The translations under genes and the position numbers were made by a program. Below are positions 27,647 through 36,754 of a DNA stretch of 64,000 bases, one piece after another. The DNA is taken from assembly GCA_004208945.1 (NCBI GenBank), contig SGPE01000030.1, positions 1 to 64,000 on the forward strand, given 5' to 3'. Under the pieces are notes generated by a model, which saw only the letters and a program-made list of their open reading frames with translations, was not told where the DNA came from and did no database searches. The DNA comes from Pseudoalteromonas sp. CO133X (GTDB lineage: Bacteria; Pseudomonadota; Gammaproteobacteria; Enterobacterales; Alteromonadaceae). Numbering within the stretch: position 1 is the first letter of the stretch; every line of letters starts with the position of its first letter.

Positions 27647-28126
27647 ATGCGTATTTTTGCTTTTCTTCTGCTGAGCCTTTTATTAACAAGCAACCCTGTT
27701 AATGCTGATCAGCAAACCGATTCACAAACACAGTATCAAACCTTACTTGCCTATTATTTTGCAGCTGCGCGAACCGCAGAGAACGACATCATTGAACAAT
27801 TTGTTGAGGCCGGATTACCAATCAACAGCGTTAATGAAAAAGGCTATACCGCGCTGATGATTGCCACTTATCATGGCCATAAACAAACGGTAAACCAACT
27901 TTTAGCATTAGGCGCCAATGCGTGTCTTGAAGATAAACGCGGCAACACCGCTTTAATGGCAGCTATTTTTAGAGGTGAATTTAGCATCGCTAAAACGTTA
28001 ATGAAACAAGACTGCGACACTGAGCACGCAAATAAAGCAGGGCAAACCGCCGAAGCATTTGCAGCACAATTTGGTCAACAGCATGTACTTGCTTTGCTTA
28101 CGCAATATAAAAAAGCGAAACAATAA
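27647..28126 (+). CDS. ankB: Exported ankyrin-repeat protein
   Basis: A 159-residue protein with a signal peptide (AFLLLSLLLTSNPVNA) and about three ankyrin repeats: NEKGYTALMIATYHGHK, DKRGNTALMAAIFRGEF and NKAGQTAEAFAAQFGQQ. AGGAG precedes ATG 27647. In Pseudomonas aeruginosa an ankyrin protein encoded after katB is needed for full catalase activity. Gene order and export of both proteins here suggest the same periplasmic role. It lies 59 bp downstream of katB, separated by a terminator. Confidence 0.88.
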   Translation: MRIFAFLLLSLLLTSNPVNADQQTDSQTQYQTLLAYYFAAARTAENDIIEQFVEAGLPINSVNEKGYTALMIATYHGHKQTVNQLLALGANACLEDKRGNTALMAAIFRGEFSIAKTLMKQDCDTEHANKAGQTAEAFAAQFGQQHVLALLTQYKKAKQ

Positions 28127-28128
28127 AA

Positions 28129-28152
28129 AAAGCCCAGCGGAAACTGGGCTTT
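28129..28152. terminator. Bidirectional intrinsic terminator
   Basis: Stem AAAGCCCAG / CTGGGCTTT between convergent ankB and the serine protease gene, with an A-tract on one side serving as the T-tract for the other strand. Confidence 0.75.
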
Positions 28153-28168
28153 GAATAGTAGAACAATA

Positions 28169-30667
28169 TTAGTCGAACGATACCGTTACTGGGTTAGAGC
28201 AAACGGTTTCAGTTACACATACCTTGTACTCATAACTTGGTAACTCAGCATTACGCTCTACATCACGATAGAAACCACGATCAGCTACTGTTTCAAGTAG
28301 TTCTCCGTTACGGTAGATGCTTACTTGATCAGCGACTGTTTGCCAGCTTAAATCAACACGCATAGTACCTAAACGCGTTTTACTTGAGCGTTTAAGCAAT
28401 AACTCAATTTCAACATCAGATACCACAACCGTTTGCGTAAACGTATCTGTTTGGCCTTCGCTATCTGTTGCTGTTAGCGTCACTTCATAGCTACCCGCTT
28501 CGGCATAAGTATGTAGTGGATTTACATCTGTCGATGATGCACCGTCACCAAAGTCCCATGCCCAAGAGACAATATCATTATTGCTATCTGTGCTTGTATT
28601 GGTGAAAGTTACATTTAAACCTGATGCTTCAAATGCAAAACCTGCTTGTGGTGGCTGCGGGCTTACTTCACCAATTGCGCTGAAAGTAAGTGACCAGCTG
28701 TTTAATGTACCTGTATCAGCAGCCAGTACGTCTTTGACATTAAGTACCCAATCACCTGTTGCAACTTCACCATTAAAGTTAGCCAGCGAATAGCTTTGTA
28801 CTAAGTCATCTGCGCCACCTCCTGATTGGCTGTGAAGCGTTGCAGTTGTTCCTTGCGGCGAAGTTAACGTAACGATTAAATCACCAATATAAGTATGAGT
28901 AATATCAATACTTGCATCCGTTGAGAATACTGTCAGCTCGTCAGCAACTGTTATTATTGAATCAATACCTGTGTCATCGTTATCTGGAATAGTCAAAGGT
29001 GTTTCATTTGAGTAAGTAAAATCATTTAAGCCAACAGGATTAACGAATAGTGACACAGTGCTTTGTTTTGCAAGTTCACCTGACGTTGCATCAACAATAA
29101 AACTATAACTACCCCAAGCCGTTTCTTCTTGTGTGGGAACTGTTAATGTAACTACATCACCCGGCACTGCTTCAGTTTGCGATAGCGTTGCACCTTCTAA
29201 ATCAGCTTGAAGGGCTAGGCTAACAACGCCTTCCCACTCGGCAATTGAGCCAATTTCAAAGGTATAGGTTGCAGTTTCACCTGCGGTGATTTGTTGCGAA
29301 CCTGGCGAAACCGAAATTCTGAAGCTTGGTGTCGGATCAGCTTGTTCAAGCGCTTGATGCACATTTAAACGATTACCCGATACCGTTTTACCTTGCAGTG
29401 CTTCATTTTGGTCACCACTATTCATTAACAGTTCTTTTAGCTCAAGCGCTGTTAAATCAGGGTTGATTGATAACACCAGTGCCGCAGCACCTGCAACATG
29501 CGGTGTGGCCATTGAAGTACCAGAATAGCTTGCATAACCATTACCAGGTACAGTTGATAAAATTGCACTACCTGGTGCACCTAAATCAACACTGGTTAAA
29601 CCCCATTGTGAGAAGCTCGACATATTGTCTCTGCTATCAGTGCTGGCAACTGATAACACACTCTCGTGCTCGTAGTTTGACGGGTAATGCGGGTTTTGGT
29701 CGTTATCTACCGCATCATTACCTGCCGCTGCAACAAATAGAATATCAGCTTGCTCGCTTGCAGTGATCGCATCTGCCAATGCTTGGCTAAAGCCACCGCC
29801 ACCCCAGCTGTTATTTAAAACACGTACATTGACGCCTTGGTTTTTAAGATCAACCATGTAATCGATACATTTTATCGCATCAGATGTAGAGCCTGTACCA
29901 TCCGCACTTAAAAATTTACAGCCTACAATTGATGCTTCTTGGTTTACACCGACTACACCTGTACTGTTATTGCCTGATGCACCAATAGTACCTGATACAT
30001 GCGTACCGTGGCCCTGATCATCCATAGGGTCACCAGCATCAGTAATTGCATTAATACCATGCACATCATCGATGTAACCATTACCATCGTTATCAATACC
30101 ATCACCTGGAATTTCACCAGGATTTATCCACATATTGTCCGCTAAATCCTCATGGCTGTAATCGACACCTGTATCAATTACACCAACAACAACATCACGA
30201 CTCCCTGTTGAAATACTCCACGCTTCAACAGCATCTATATCAGCATCTTCTATACCACCGGTTTGTCCTTCATTATGCAACCCCCATAATTGAGAGAAGT
30301 CAGGATCATTCGGCACATTTGCTATTGATACACGATAATCAGGTTCAACATATTCAATTGCAGCATGGCTTTGCAGACGCTTGATAGCTTCTTTGCTGCT
30401 CATACCAGCAATTTTAAATTTAGCTAAACGACCAGATAAAATTGCTGAGTAATTGTCATCAACACCATCTTGGTTAACATCACTAATCGTCGCTTTCACT
30501 AGGTTACGGGCATTTTCTCGCATCGCGACAGAGGTGCCAGCTTTATACATGACCAAAACTGAGTCTTCGCTTGCACCGACTACGGTCGCTTTTGCTGGAG
30601 TGCTTATTTGCGCAGCACCTAAACATGGTAATAAAGCTAGGCTGAGTACAGATAATTTAGTTTTCAT
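28169..30667 (-). CDS. Secreted subtilisin-like S8 serine protease with P and PKD domains
   Basis: An 832-residue exoprotease. A signal peptide (residues 1-20) is followed by an inhibitor-I9-like propeptide (about 35-113). The S8 domain (about 125-435) has a complete triad: Asp165 in VVGVIDTGVDYSHED, His220 in GHGTHVSGTIG and Ser385 in SGTSMATPHVAG. A proprotein-convertase P domain (about 548-665) and a PKD domain (about 673-749, WDFGDGASS) follow, then a beta-rich tail. P and PKD domains typically aid folding and polymer binding in marine exoproteases. It is divergent from the curlin gene, with about 540 bp between them. Confidence 0.9.
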   Translation of the reverse strand: MKTKLSVLSLALLPCLGAAQISTPAKATVVGASEDSVLVMYKAGTSVAMRENARNLVKATISDVNQDGVDDNYSAILSGRLAKFKIAGMSSKEAIKRLQSHAAIEYVEPDYRVSIANVPNDPDFSQLWGLHNEGQTGGIEDADIDAVEAWSISTGSRDVVVGVIDTGVDYSHEDLADNMWINPGEIPGDGIDNDGNGYIDDVHGINAITDAGDPMDDQGHGTHVSGTIGASGNNSTGVVGVNQEASIVGCKFLSADGTGSTSDAIKCIDYMVDLKNQGVNVRVLNNSWGGGGFSQALADAITASEQADILFVAAAGNDAVDNDQNPHYPSNYEHESVLSVASTDSRDNMSSFSQWGLTSVDLGAPGSAILSTVPGNGYASYSGTSMATPHVAGAAALVLSINPDLTALELKELLMNSGDQNEALQGKTVSGNRLNVHQALEQADPTPSFRISVSPGSQQITAGETATYTFEIGSIAEWEGVVSLALQADLEGATLSQTEAVPGDVVTLTVPTQEETAWGSYSFIVDATSGELAKQSTVSLFVNPVGLNDFTYSNETPLTIPDNDDTGIDSIITVADELTVFSTDASIDITHTYIGDLIVTLTSPQGTTATLHSQSGGGADDLVQSYSLANFNGEVATGDWVLNVKDVLAADTGTLNSWSLTFSAIGEVSPQPPQAGFAFEASGLNVTFTNTSTDSNNDIVSWAWDFGDGASSTDVNPLHTYAEAGSYEVTLTATDSEGQTDTFTQTVVVSDVEIELLLKRSSKTRLGTMRVDLSWQTVADQVSIYRNGELLETVADRGFYRDVERNAELPSYEYKVCVTETVCSNPVTVSFD

Positions 30668-31208
30668 ATTTTCTATCCATAATTAGTTGAACTGGCCGAG
30701 AGGTAGACTCGACCAACAAAGCTCATTACTTCTGAATGAATATCACATGGCATATTTTATAAATGGCAAATCACATTCAACTAGCAAGGAAAATACCTAT
30801 TGAAACAAAAAATCCACACTTTTAAATGAGAAAAACAATATAAAACCGCCAAATAAAGCACTTTTTAATGAGTTTCTTGTTTAAGAACTCAACCCATATT
30901 AACTAGCACTTTTTGACCACCTTAAGCTTGAAAATTAAACAAAAAATTAACAAACCCAACTTAAGGCCTTGAAAATAAATAATATTAAAAACAGCAAAAA
31001 GTGATGATTTTTTATTCCTAAAAATCAGCCTAGAGTAATTACTTGTTAATCTAGAATTCAGATTATCAACGAGTAGTAAATACGTTTCATTCACTTCTGA
31101 ACGTCACAAAGAATATCACGCACTTAATCCGGCAAGGCATGCCGGTACATAGTTCTAAACCAAAAAAACATTAGAACTTTGATTAATAATAACTGAAAGG
31201 AAATAATC
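30668..31208. other. AT-rich divergent intergenic region upstream of curli and protease genes
   Basis: 541 bp that should contain the promoters of both the protease (leftward) and the curlin gene (rightward). It is strongly AT-rich with several A/T runs. A 63-codon minus-strand frame at 30903-31094 has poor start context and a Lys/Ile/Leu-biased composition that fits random AT-rich DNA. The only distinct motif is the inverted repeat at 31129. Confidence 0.5.
31129..31145. promoter_or_regulatory. Inverted repeat before the curlin gene
   Basis: CCGGCA-AGGCA-TGCCGG is a GC-rich six-base inverted repeat in otherwise AT-rich DNA, 64 bp before the curlin ATG. It could be an operator, perhaps for the CsgD-like regulator encoded in the locus. 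That link is a guess. Confidence 0.4.
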
Positions 31209-32723
31209 ATGAAGTTAAAAAGATCTCTACTCACATGCGCAATTACCTTCGCTTTGGGCTCAAGCTTTACTGCATACGCTAATATTGATGATAAAGCTCA
31301 ATCAAGCTCAGAGCTTGCTACACAAGTAGCTGTGCAAAGCACAATCAGCTCAGTTTCGATTGATCAAACATCGACATCTGGAATAGGTAACTCACATGTT
31401 GTTATACAGCAAGGTACTGGTCAAACTGCGGAAACAACCAGTATGGGTGATGGTAATTTACTTGAGGTTACTCAAACACAAACGAGTAACTTATCACTCG
31501 TAAGTGCAACGGGTAATTTTAATACTATAACCCACAATCAAAATGGCACACTCAATGGTGCGTTATCCGAAGTTACTGGTACAGACAATACAATTGATGT
31601 GGCACAGCAAGGTGCTGGCTTCTTTGGCATTAATAATGAGGCAATTAATATCATCGAAGGTGACGCAAATACTATTGAAGTCAATCAAGGTGATGGTGGT
31701 CATTGGTTATATAACTTCAATATGCAAGGTAACGACAACACAATTAGTGCATCGCAAGTAGGTTTATTAAATGAAGCGACATTCAATGTAGTTCAAGGTG
31801 ATGATAATACACTTGAGGTAGCACAAGACGGTGTATTCAATGCATTTACTTCGGATGAAATCGTTGGAAACAGTAATGAAATTATTATTGATCAAACCGG
31901 TTCTTTCAACAGCGCTATACTCACCTCATTGCGTGGAGATGCCAATGAAGTAGAGTTTGAACAAGATGGCGATTCAAATAGTGTTGTTATTGCTGAAATC
32001 ACTGGCAGTGATAATGAAATTAACGCTGATCAAGAAGGCAATAGTAATAGCTTTGAGTCTGCTGTAATGATGGGTGATGGAAACGCTCTTTTAGTTAATC
32101 AAGCACAGGATAATAATACCGTCACTCTTGACGCTATTGGCAATGATAATGAACTAACAGCATTTCAAAATGGTAACGGTAACGACGCTTACCTAGGCGC
32201 CGTAGGCGACGAAAATGAATTCACCACCAACCAAATTGGTGATGCTAACAGTGCACATATCGCAAACTTTAATGGTAGTGATAATGACGTTGATATTAGC
32301 CAAGCTGGTAATGAAAACACTGTACTTGTGCAGTCGTCATACCCTGACACTTCTCTAACTTCAAATAATAACGAAATTACCGTTAACCAAGAAGGTAGCT
32401 TAAATGAAGCTGCTCTTACATTTGCAAGCGTTCTTGATAGTAACAGTAACCAAGTTTCATTTGCACAAAGTGGTGAGTTGAATGCGATAGACCTCATTAT
32501 GGAAGGTAGCGGCCATTCTGTTGATATCAGTCAGACTGGCTCTGAAAACTTTGTAGTAGGTGTTGATCAAGGTGCTTTTTTGGTCGGTGGCGAGAATAAC
32601 TCATTTGTTGTTGTGCAAGAAGGTAACGCGAACCTTGTTGAGGGCTCAATTATTGGTTCTAACAACGCTGTGATGATCACACAAATTGGTGATGGCAATA
32701 TCGCAACTGTAACTCAAGAGTAA
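31209..32723 (+). CDS. Very long curlin-repeat amyloid subunit
   Basis: A 504-residue secreted protein: signal peptide (TCAITFALGSSFTAYA), then almost entirely curlin repeats of about 22 residues with the pattern Asn-x5-Gln-x-Gly-x2-Asn. I count about 19 by eye (for example DNTIDVAQQG, DNEINADQEGNSNS, NAVMITQIGDGN). E. coli CsgA has five repeats in about 150 residues, so this is several times longer. Asp and Glu are abundant and Cys is absent. GAAAGGAA precedes ATG 31209. csgE, csgF and csgG follow. No separate CsgA or CsgB gene is present, so this protein may be the sole fibre subunit of this locus. Confidence 0.9.
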   Translation: MKLKRSLLTCAITFALGSSFTAYANIDDKAQSSSELATQVAVQSTISSVSIDQTSTSGIGNSHVVIQQGTGQTAETTSMGDGNLLEVTQTQTSNLSLVSATGNFNTITHNQNGTLNGALSEVTGTDNTIDVAQQGAGFFGINNEAINIIEGDANTIEVNQGDGGHWLYNFNMQGNDNTISASQVGLLNEATFNVVQGDDNTLEVAQDGVFNAFTSDEIVGNSNEIIIDQTGSFNSAILTSLRGDANEVEFEQDGDSNSVVIAEITGSDNEINADQEGNSNSFESAVMMGDGNALLVNQAQDNNTVTLDAIGNDNELTAFQNGNGNDAYLGAVGDENEFTTNQIGDANSAHIANFNGSDNDVDISQAGNENTVLVQSSYPDTSLTSNNNEITVNQEGSLNEAALTFASVLDSNSNQVSFAQSGELNAIDLIMEGSGHSVDISQTGSENFVVGVDQGAFLVGGENNSFVVVQEGNANLVEGSIIGSNNAVMITQIGDGNIATVTQE

Positions 32724-32758
32724 ACTGTTAGGAGGGAGCTCTGCTCCCTCATTCAATT

Positions 32759-33151
32759 ATGAAAACACAACTTTTAATCCGTATTTATTGCATTTTTTTA
32801 GCTTTCAATTGTTTTACAAGCCAAGCGAAAGAACTCGAGATTGATGGTCTTGTGCTCGACAGAAGCATAAGCCGTTTTGGGCACCAATTTTACTTTGAGT
32901 TTGCGAACCTCTGGCGCGATCTCCCTTCGACGGCTGGCTTTAATATCGAAATAAAAGAAACGGTATTGCCGCGAGCAGGCACACGACTCGTACTAAGAAT
33001 GAATAATCAAATCGTGTATGTCACTTACTTAGGCCGTCGCCTTGAACCTTTGGATGAGCGTGTAAAACAAGCAATGTACAGCGTTATGGACGCGATGGCG
33101 CGCAGTCAGATGCAACAATCATCACCGGATATGGCAAAAAATGGATGGTAA
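32759..33151 (+). CDS. csgE: Curli assembly chaperone CsgE
   Basis: A 130-residue periplasmic protein with a signal peptide ending near SQAKELE. It matches CsgE in length and in the segments LEIDGLVLDRSISRFGHQFY, WRDLPSTAGFNIEI and RLVLRMNNQIVYVTYLGRR. CsgE caps the CsgG pore and delivers curlin to it. It lies 35 bp after the curlin gene, and csgF starts two bases after its stop. Confidence 0.92.
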   Translation: MKTQLLIRIYCIFLAFNCFTSQAKELEIDGLVLDRSISRFGHQFYFEFANLWRDLPSTAGFNIEIKETVLPRAGTRLVLRMNNQIVYVTYLGRRLEPLDERVKQAMYSVMDAMARSQMQQSSPDMAKNGW

Positions 33152-33152
33152 A

Positions 33153-33566
33153 ATGAAATATATCATTACACTAATAATAATTTTCAACTTACAAACTAGC
33201 TGGGCGACTGAACTCGTTTATACCCCAATTAATCCCAGTTTTGGCGGAAGCCCGCTCAATGGCAATATGTTATTAAGTAAAGCACAATCACAGAATAAGC
33301 ATAAAGCCCCCATTATTGAGCAAAATTATGCAGATAAATTTCAAGATTCACTTGAGCGTACTTATCTAAACCGTATGGTCAGAGAAATCACCGATATGGC
33401 ATTTGGTGAAGAAGTAGATGACAGCATTTTCAATGGCGACTCGTCATTTATCACCGGAGACTATGAAATACAAATTATCACCAGTACCACAGACACCATC
33501 ACTGTTAGAATAACAAGCATACTAGATGGCACTGTGACGGTTATTGAAGTACCGAGGTTTGAATAA
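33153..33566 (+). CDS. csgF: Curli assembly protein CsgF
   Basis: The frame opens at 33141 but ATG 33153 (MKYIITLIIIFNL) gives a proper signal peptide and 137 residues. CsgF features are clear: the mature N-terminus TELVYTPINPSFGGSPLNG, which binds CsgG, then a helical middle and a C-terminal beta domain. CsgF couples secretion through CsgG to fibre nucleation at the cell surface. Its stop overlaps the csgG start (TAATG). Confidence 0.93.
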   Translation: MKYIITLIIIFNLQTSWATELVYTPINPSFGGSPLNGNMLLSKAQSQNKHKAPIIEQNYADKFQDSLERTYLNRMVREITDMAFGEEVDDSIFNGDSSFITGDYEIQIITSTTDTITVRITSILDGTVTVIEVPRFE

Positions 33567-34339
33567 TGATTAAGGTAATTTTAAGTGCGGTACTATTGAT
33601 ACTTACTGGCTGTTCATCAATTGGCAACCTTGTTCCACCAAGCAAGGGGTTAGCCGAAACATTAGAACCAACCGAAACGTTTAGAGCCCTACAAGCACTA
33701 CCTCATCCTATGGGCAGTATTCCTGTTTCTGTTTATTCATTTAGAGATCAAACAGGTCAATACAAACCACAAGCGAATGTGAGTTCATTTTCAACCGCCG
33801 TCACGCAGGGTGCAAACTCAATTTTAGTACAAGCTTTGCACGAATCTGATTGGTTTATTCCTGTTGAACGTGAAGGTTTACAAAATATCTTAACTGAACG
33901 AAAGATAATCCGTGCTGCACAAGCAGAAAATAAGGATTTACCTGAACTCCCTCCCCTCACAACTGCCAAAATAATTCTCGAAGGAGGAATTATTAGCTAC
34001 GACACCAATATTAAAACGGGTGGTATTGGTATGGAGTATTTTGGTATTGGTGCATCTGAGCTGTACAGAGAAGATGCAATCTCAATCTACTTGCGCGCTG
34101 TGGATGTTCGAACGGGCCAGGTACTACTATCGGTCGCCACCAGCAAAAAAGTACTAAGCCAAGAAATGCGTGCCGGCTTTTTCCGCTATGTGAGTTATAA
34201 ACGACTTGCCGAAGCAGAAGCAGGCTATACAGACAATGAGCCTATGAGTATATGTGTTACTCAAGCGATCGAAAAAGCGCTTAGTGACTTAATCCTAAAA
34301 GGCATCAATAAAGGTATTTGGTCAGCAAAAACGGTGTAA
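33566..34339 (+). CDS. csgG: Curli secretion channel lipoprotein CsgG
   Basis: A 257-residue outer-membrane lipoprotein with lipobox LTGC near residue 16. CsgG motifs include PIPVSVYSFRDQTGQYKP-like (here SIPVSVYSFRDQTGQYKP), SWFIPVEREGLQNILTERK-like and RAVDVRTGQVLLSV. It forms the nonameric curli export pore. It is translationally coupled to csgF and is the last gene of the operon. Confidence is high because E, F and G are all adjacent. Confidence 0.94.
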   Translation: MIKVILSAVLLILTGCSSIGNLVPPSKGLAETLEPTETFRALQALPHPMGSIPVSVYSFRDQTGQYKPQANVSSFSTAVTQGANSILVQALHESDWFIPVEREGLQNILTERKIIRAAQAENKDLPELPPLTTAKIILEGGIISYDTNIKTGGIGMEYFGIGASELYREDAISIYLRAVDVRTGQVLLSVATSKKVLSQEMRAGFFRYVSYKRLAEAEAGYTDNEPMSICVTQAIEKALSDLILKGINKGIWSAKTV

Positions 34340-34349
34340 CTTAATCTAG

Positions 34350-34367
34350 GGCGCTGATAACAGCGCC
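34350..34367. terminator. Hairpin after csgG
   Basis: Perfect seven-base stem GGCGCTG / CAGCGCC, 10 bp after the csgG stop, without a T-tract. It may act with the next hairpin. Confidence 0.4.
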
Positions 34368-34376
34368 ATTGATACA

Positions 34377-34405
34377 ATGGCTTATAAAACCCAAGCCATG
34401 TTTTA
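34377..34405. terminator. Probable terminator between csgG and the csgD-like gene
   Basis: Stem ATGGCTT / AAGCCAT followed by GTTTTA. It overlaps the 3' end of the convergent regulator gene. Confidence 0.5.
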
Positions 34406-35098
34406 CTGCCTTTGCAAAGATAAGCTCACAGCCATATAGTTTTGTGCCCAATTAGCAAGTTCAACACGATTACGCGACGCTGTTTTTTTGAATGCACTAT
34501 AAAGGTGAGTTTTTACAGTGTGATCGCTAATATTCAAGCTTTCAGCAATATCACGATTACTTGCTCCTTGTGCGAGTAAATGAATAACTGATTTTTCACG
34601 CTTGGTAAGTGAATTTAGGTCTATTTCCGTGCCAGTTGTATCATTGTTTGTATTAAACTGGTTTCGTGAAATAGCCGACCACATATAGTTAAATACGACG
34701 GAGATGCTCTTTGAGCTAAAAAATAGCTCGCCATTGAGCACTTTCATTAGTCCAGAAAAAATATCTTCTGGCGATTGCTCCGCAAAAAATACACCTTTTA
34801 TACCATTGAGAAGTAAATTCTTTTCGCACACAGAATTAACTTCAGCATTAAAAATAACCACTCGATTTTTTTTTGCTAGTTGCACTAACTCTGCTGGAAG
34901 CAAGTCAAGCCAATAAGCTCCTGCGCTATCAATAAGATAAAGATCAAACTCCCCGCGCGATGACTCCAATGGGAGCCGCGAATCAATTTTAACGCGTACA
35001 AAGAACGCATCTAACATTTTGATTAAATATTGATAATTTTGGCTACGGTTTTGTGGTGATGGTTGAGCCTTTAGAAAAACAGAAGTTGATTGAATCAT
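34403..35098 (-). CDS. csgD: LuxR-family regulator, CsgD-like
   Basis: The frame extends to 35155, but ATG 35098 is preceded by GGAGGAAATAAA and gives 231 residues. The N-terminal half is a receiver-like domain without an obvious phosphoacceptor context. Residues about 165-225 are a LuxR helix-turn-helix (LTKREKSVIHLLAQGASNRD, then IAESLNISDHTVKTHLYSAF). Length and location beside csgEFG match CsgD, the master curli activator. Here it is convergent with csgG instead of divergent from the structural gene as in E. coli. Confidence 0.8.
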   Translation of the reverse strand: MIQSTSVFLKAQPSPQNRSQNYQYLIKMLDAFFVRVKIDSRLPLESSRGEFDLYLIDSAGAYWLDLLPAELVQLAKKNRVVIFNAEVNSVCEKNLLLNGIKGVFFAEQSPEDIFSGLMKVLNGELFFSSKSISVVFNYMWSAISRNQFNTNNDTTGTEIDLNSLTKREKSVIHLLAQGASNRDIAESLNISDHTVKTHLYSAFKKTASRNRVELANWAQNYMAVSLSLQRQ

Positions 35099-35242
35099 TT
35101 TATTTCCTCCCTGAAATACCCAATTAACAATACCCAGTTTAGATACATGATTCAACCAAAATTAACTCAGCATTTATAAATACTTATGAACAAGGAAAGA
35201 AAACCAAATTATTTACTTATGTTAAAATATAATTTTAAATTG

Positions 35243-36745
35243 TTATTTTTTAAGCAATTTATAGAATCGAGATGTTACTCCATTAGTCCAACCAAACCCT
35301 TGCTGAACAATGTACTCTCCTCCACAAGCACGGTCTTTAATGTTGCATACATTGTATTTCTCAAGCAGGCACTTATCCTCAGAAAAACGCACTTCAATCA
35401 TGCTCAGCCAATTTTCCATAATGCTTTCAGCTTCGCTGACAAATCCATATTCAGTTAAGCCTTTTACAGCAAACCATTGCAGCGGCGCCCAGCCATTAGG
35501 ACTATCCCATTGCTGTGGTGTACTACACAATGTTGTCACTAAACCACCGGATTTTAAAAACTCACTCATCAGTTTTTGCTTCACTTGTTGAGCTTGTTGT
35601 ACAGATGCAGCACCTACAAACAAAGGAACAGCCATTGCCATTGAATCAACACTGCTTTGCTGATTGAGTCGAATGTTGTAATCACGATAAACACCCGCCT
35701 CAGAATTCCAACAATAGATATTAATTGCATCTAAGCGCAGTGTAGCCTGCTCAGCAATCGACTGACTCTTTTGTTCTTCACCAAGTAAACGGTAAAAACG
35801 CGCAAGGGTTTGCTCTAGGTTATACAATAAACTATTCAAATCAACAGGTATGATATTGGTCGTTTCAATACTTTTCAGATCGCTATGATCGCTTAGCCAA
35901 CGACTACTAAAATCCCAGCCAGACTCGCATGCCGCACGGATATGTTGAAAATAGCTTTGTTGCTGCTCAGTTGTCAGCCCTTCAGCATCATGTAAATCTT
36001 CTTTTAATGACTCTGGGCGAGGCGTTGCCGCACTATCCCAATAGCGGTTTAAAATAGCCTTATTGGGCATTTTTACAACACGCCTAATAGCAGGCATTTC
36101 ATTGCTTAGGTCGTTATAGCCTTGCATCCAAAATTGATACTCAGCTTCAAGTGCTTTTACAGCGTTTGCCAGCCAAGTTAAATCTGCTTCATGTTTATAT
36201 TTCGCATCCCATAACATCGCTATCATTAACGCCAAAACAGGTGGTTGCGAGCGAGAGCTATAATAAACACGGTTACCATTTGGGATACAGCCATTACGCT
36301 TTTGTAGGTCAATAAAGTTATTAACCATGGCTTCAATGGTTGCTAGGTCGCCAGTATCTTCTAAACCTAAGGCAGTAAAATAACTATCCCAATAATAAAT
36401 TTCTTGAAAACGGCCTCCCGGCACAATGTAGTCAAACTGAAGTGGCATCAGTGAGCTTGCTAAATCAGTATCAGCATTGCGATGCAAGTGCGGCCATAAA
36501 TCAAGGATGTACTGCTTAACAGATGCGGTGTCTAATTTAGCTGTCGGAATGGACTGATCTGCAAACACAAAGTTCGACATAACAAATTTACGCAGCTCAT
36601 CACCTTTTAAAGGACCTACAAGTTGATACAACTCACAGGCACTTTGCCAAGATAAGTTTGGCACTGCATCAGCAAACATTTTTGAATCAGCAAACACTTC
36701 AGCTAGCTGTACGTCTTTAAATAATTGGCTATTAACGAAGTTCAT
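35243..36745 (-). CDS. treF: Cytoplasmic GH37 trehalase
   Basis: A 500-residue enzyme with both trehalase signatures: PGGRFQEIYYWDSYF near residue 110 and QWDSPNGWAPLQW near residue 408. Further family segments are NGNRVYYSSRSQPP and ESGWDFSSRW, the latter holding the catalytic Asp. There is no signal peptide, so it should act in the cytosol and split trehalose into two glucose. It lies 9 bp after the MFS gene, with AAGGA before ATG 36745. It belongs to the trehalose regulon with the LacI regulator and TBDR. Confidence 0.9.
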   Translation of the reverse strand: MNFVNSQLFKDVQLAEVFADSKMFADAVPNLSWQSACELYQLVGPLKGDELRKFVMSNFVFADQSIPTAKLDTASVKQYILDLWPHLHRNADTDLASSLMPLQFDYIVPGGRFQEIYYWDSYFTALGLEDTGDLATIEAMVNNFIDLQKRNGCIPNGNRVYYSSRSQPPVLALMIAMLWDAKYKHEADLTWLANAVKALEAEYQFWMQGYNDLSNEMPAIRRVVKMPNKAILNRYWDSAATPRPESLKEDLHDAEGLTTEQQQSYFQHIRAACESGWDFSSRWLSDHSDLKSIETTNIIPVDLNSLLYNLEQTLARFYRLLGEEQKSQSIAEQATLRLDAINIYCWNSEAGVYRDYNIRLNQQSSVDSMAMAVPLFVGAASVQQAQQVKQKLMSEFLKSGGLVTTLCSTPQQWDSPNGWAPLQWFAVKGLTEYGFVSEAESIMENWLSMIEVRFSEDKCLLEKYNVCNIKDRACGGEYIVQQGFGWTNGVTSRFYKLLKK

Positions 36746-36754
36746 GATAATCCT

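Noticed and set aside
30903..31094. A 63-codon minus-strand frame before the curlin gene
   Set aside because: Very AT-rich composition, poor start context, and position within a promoter region; no family features.
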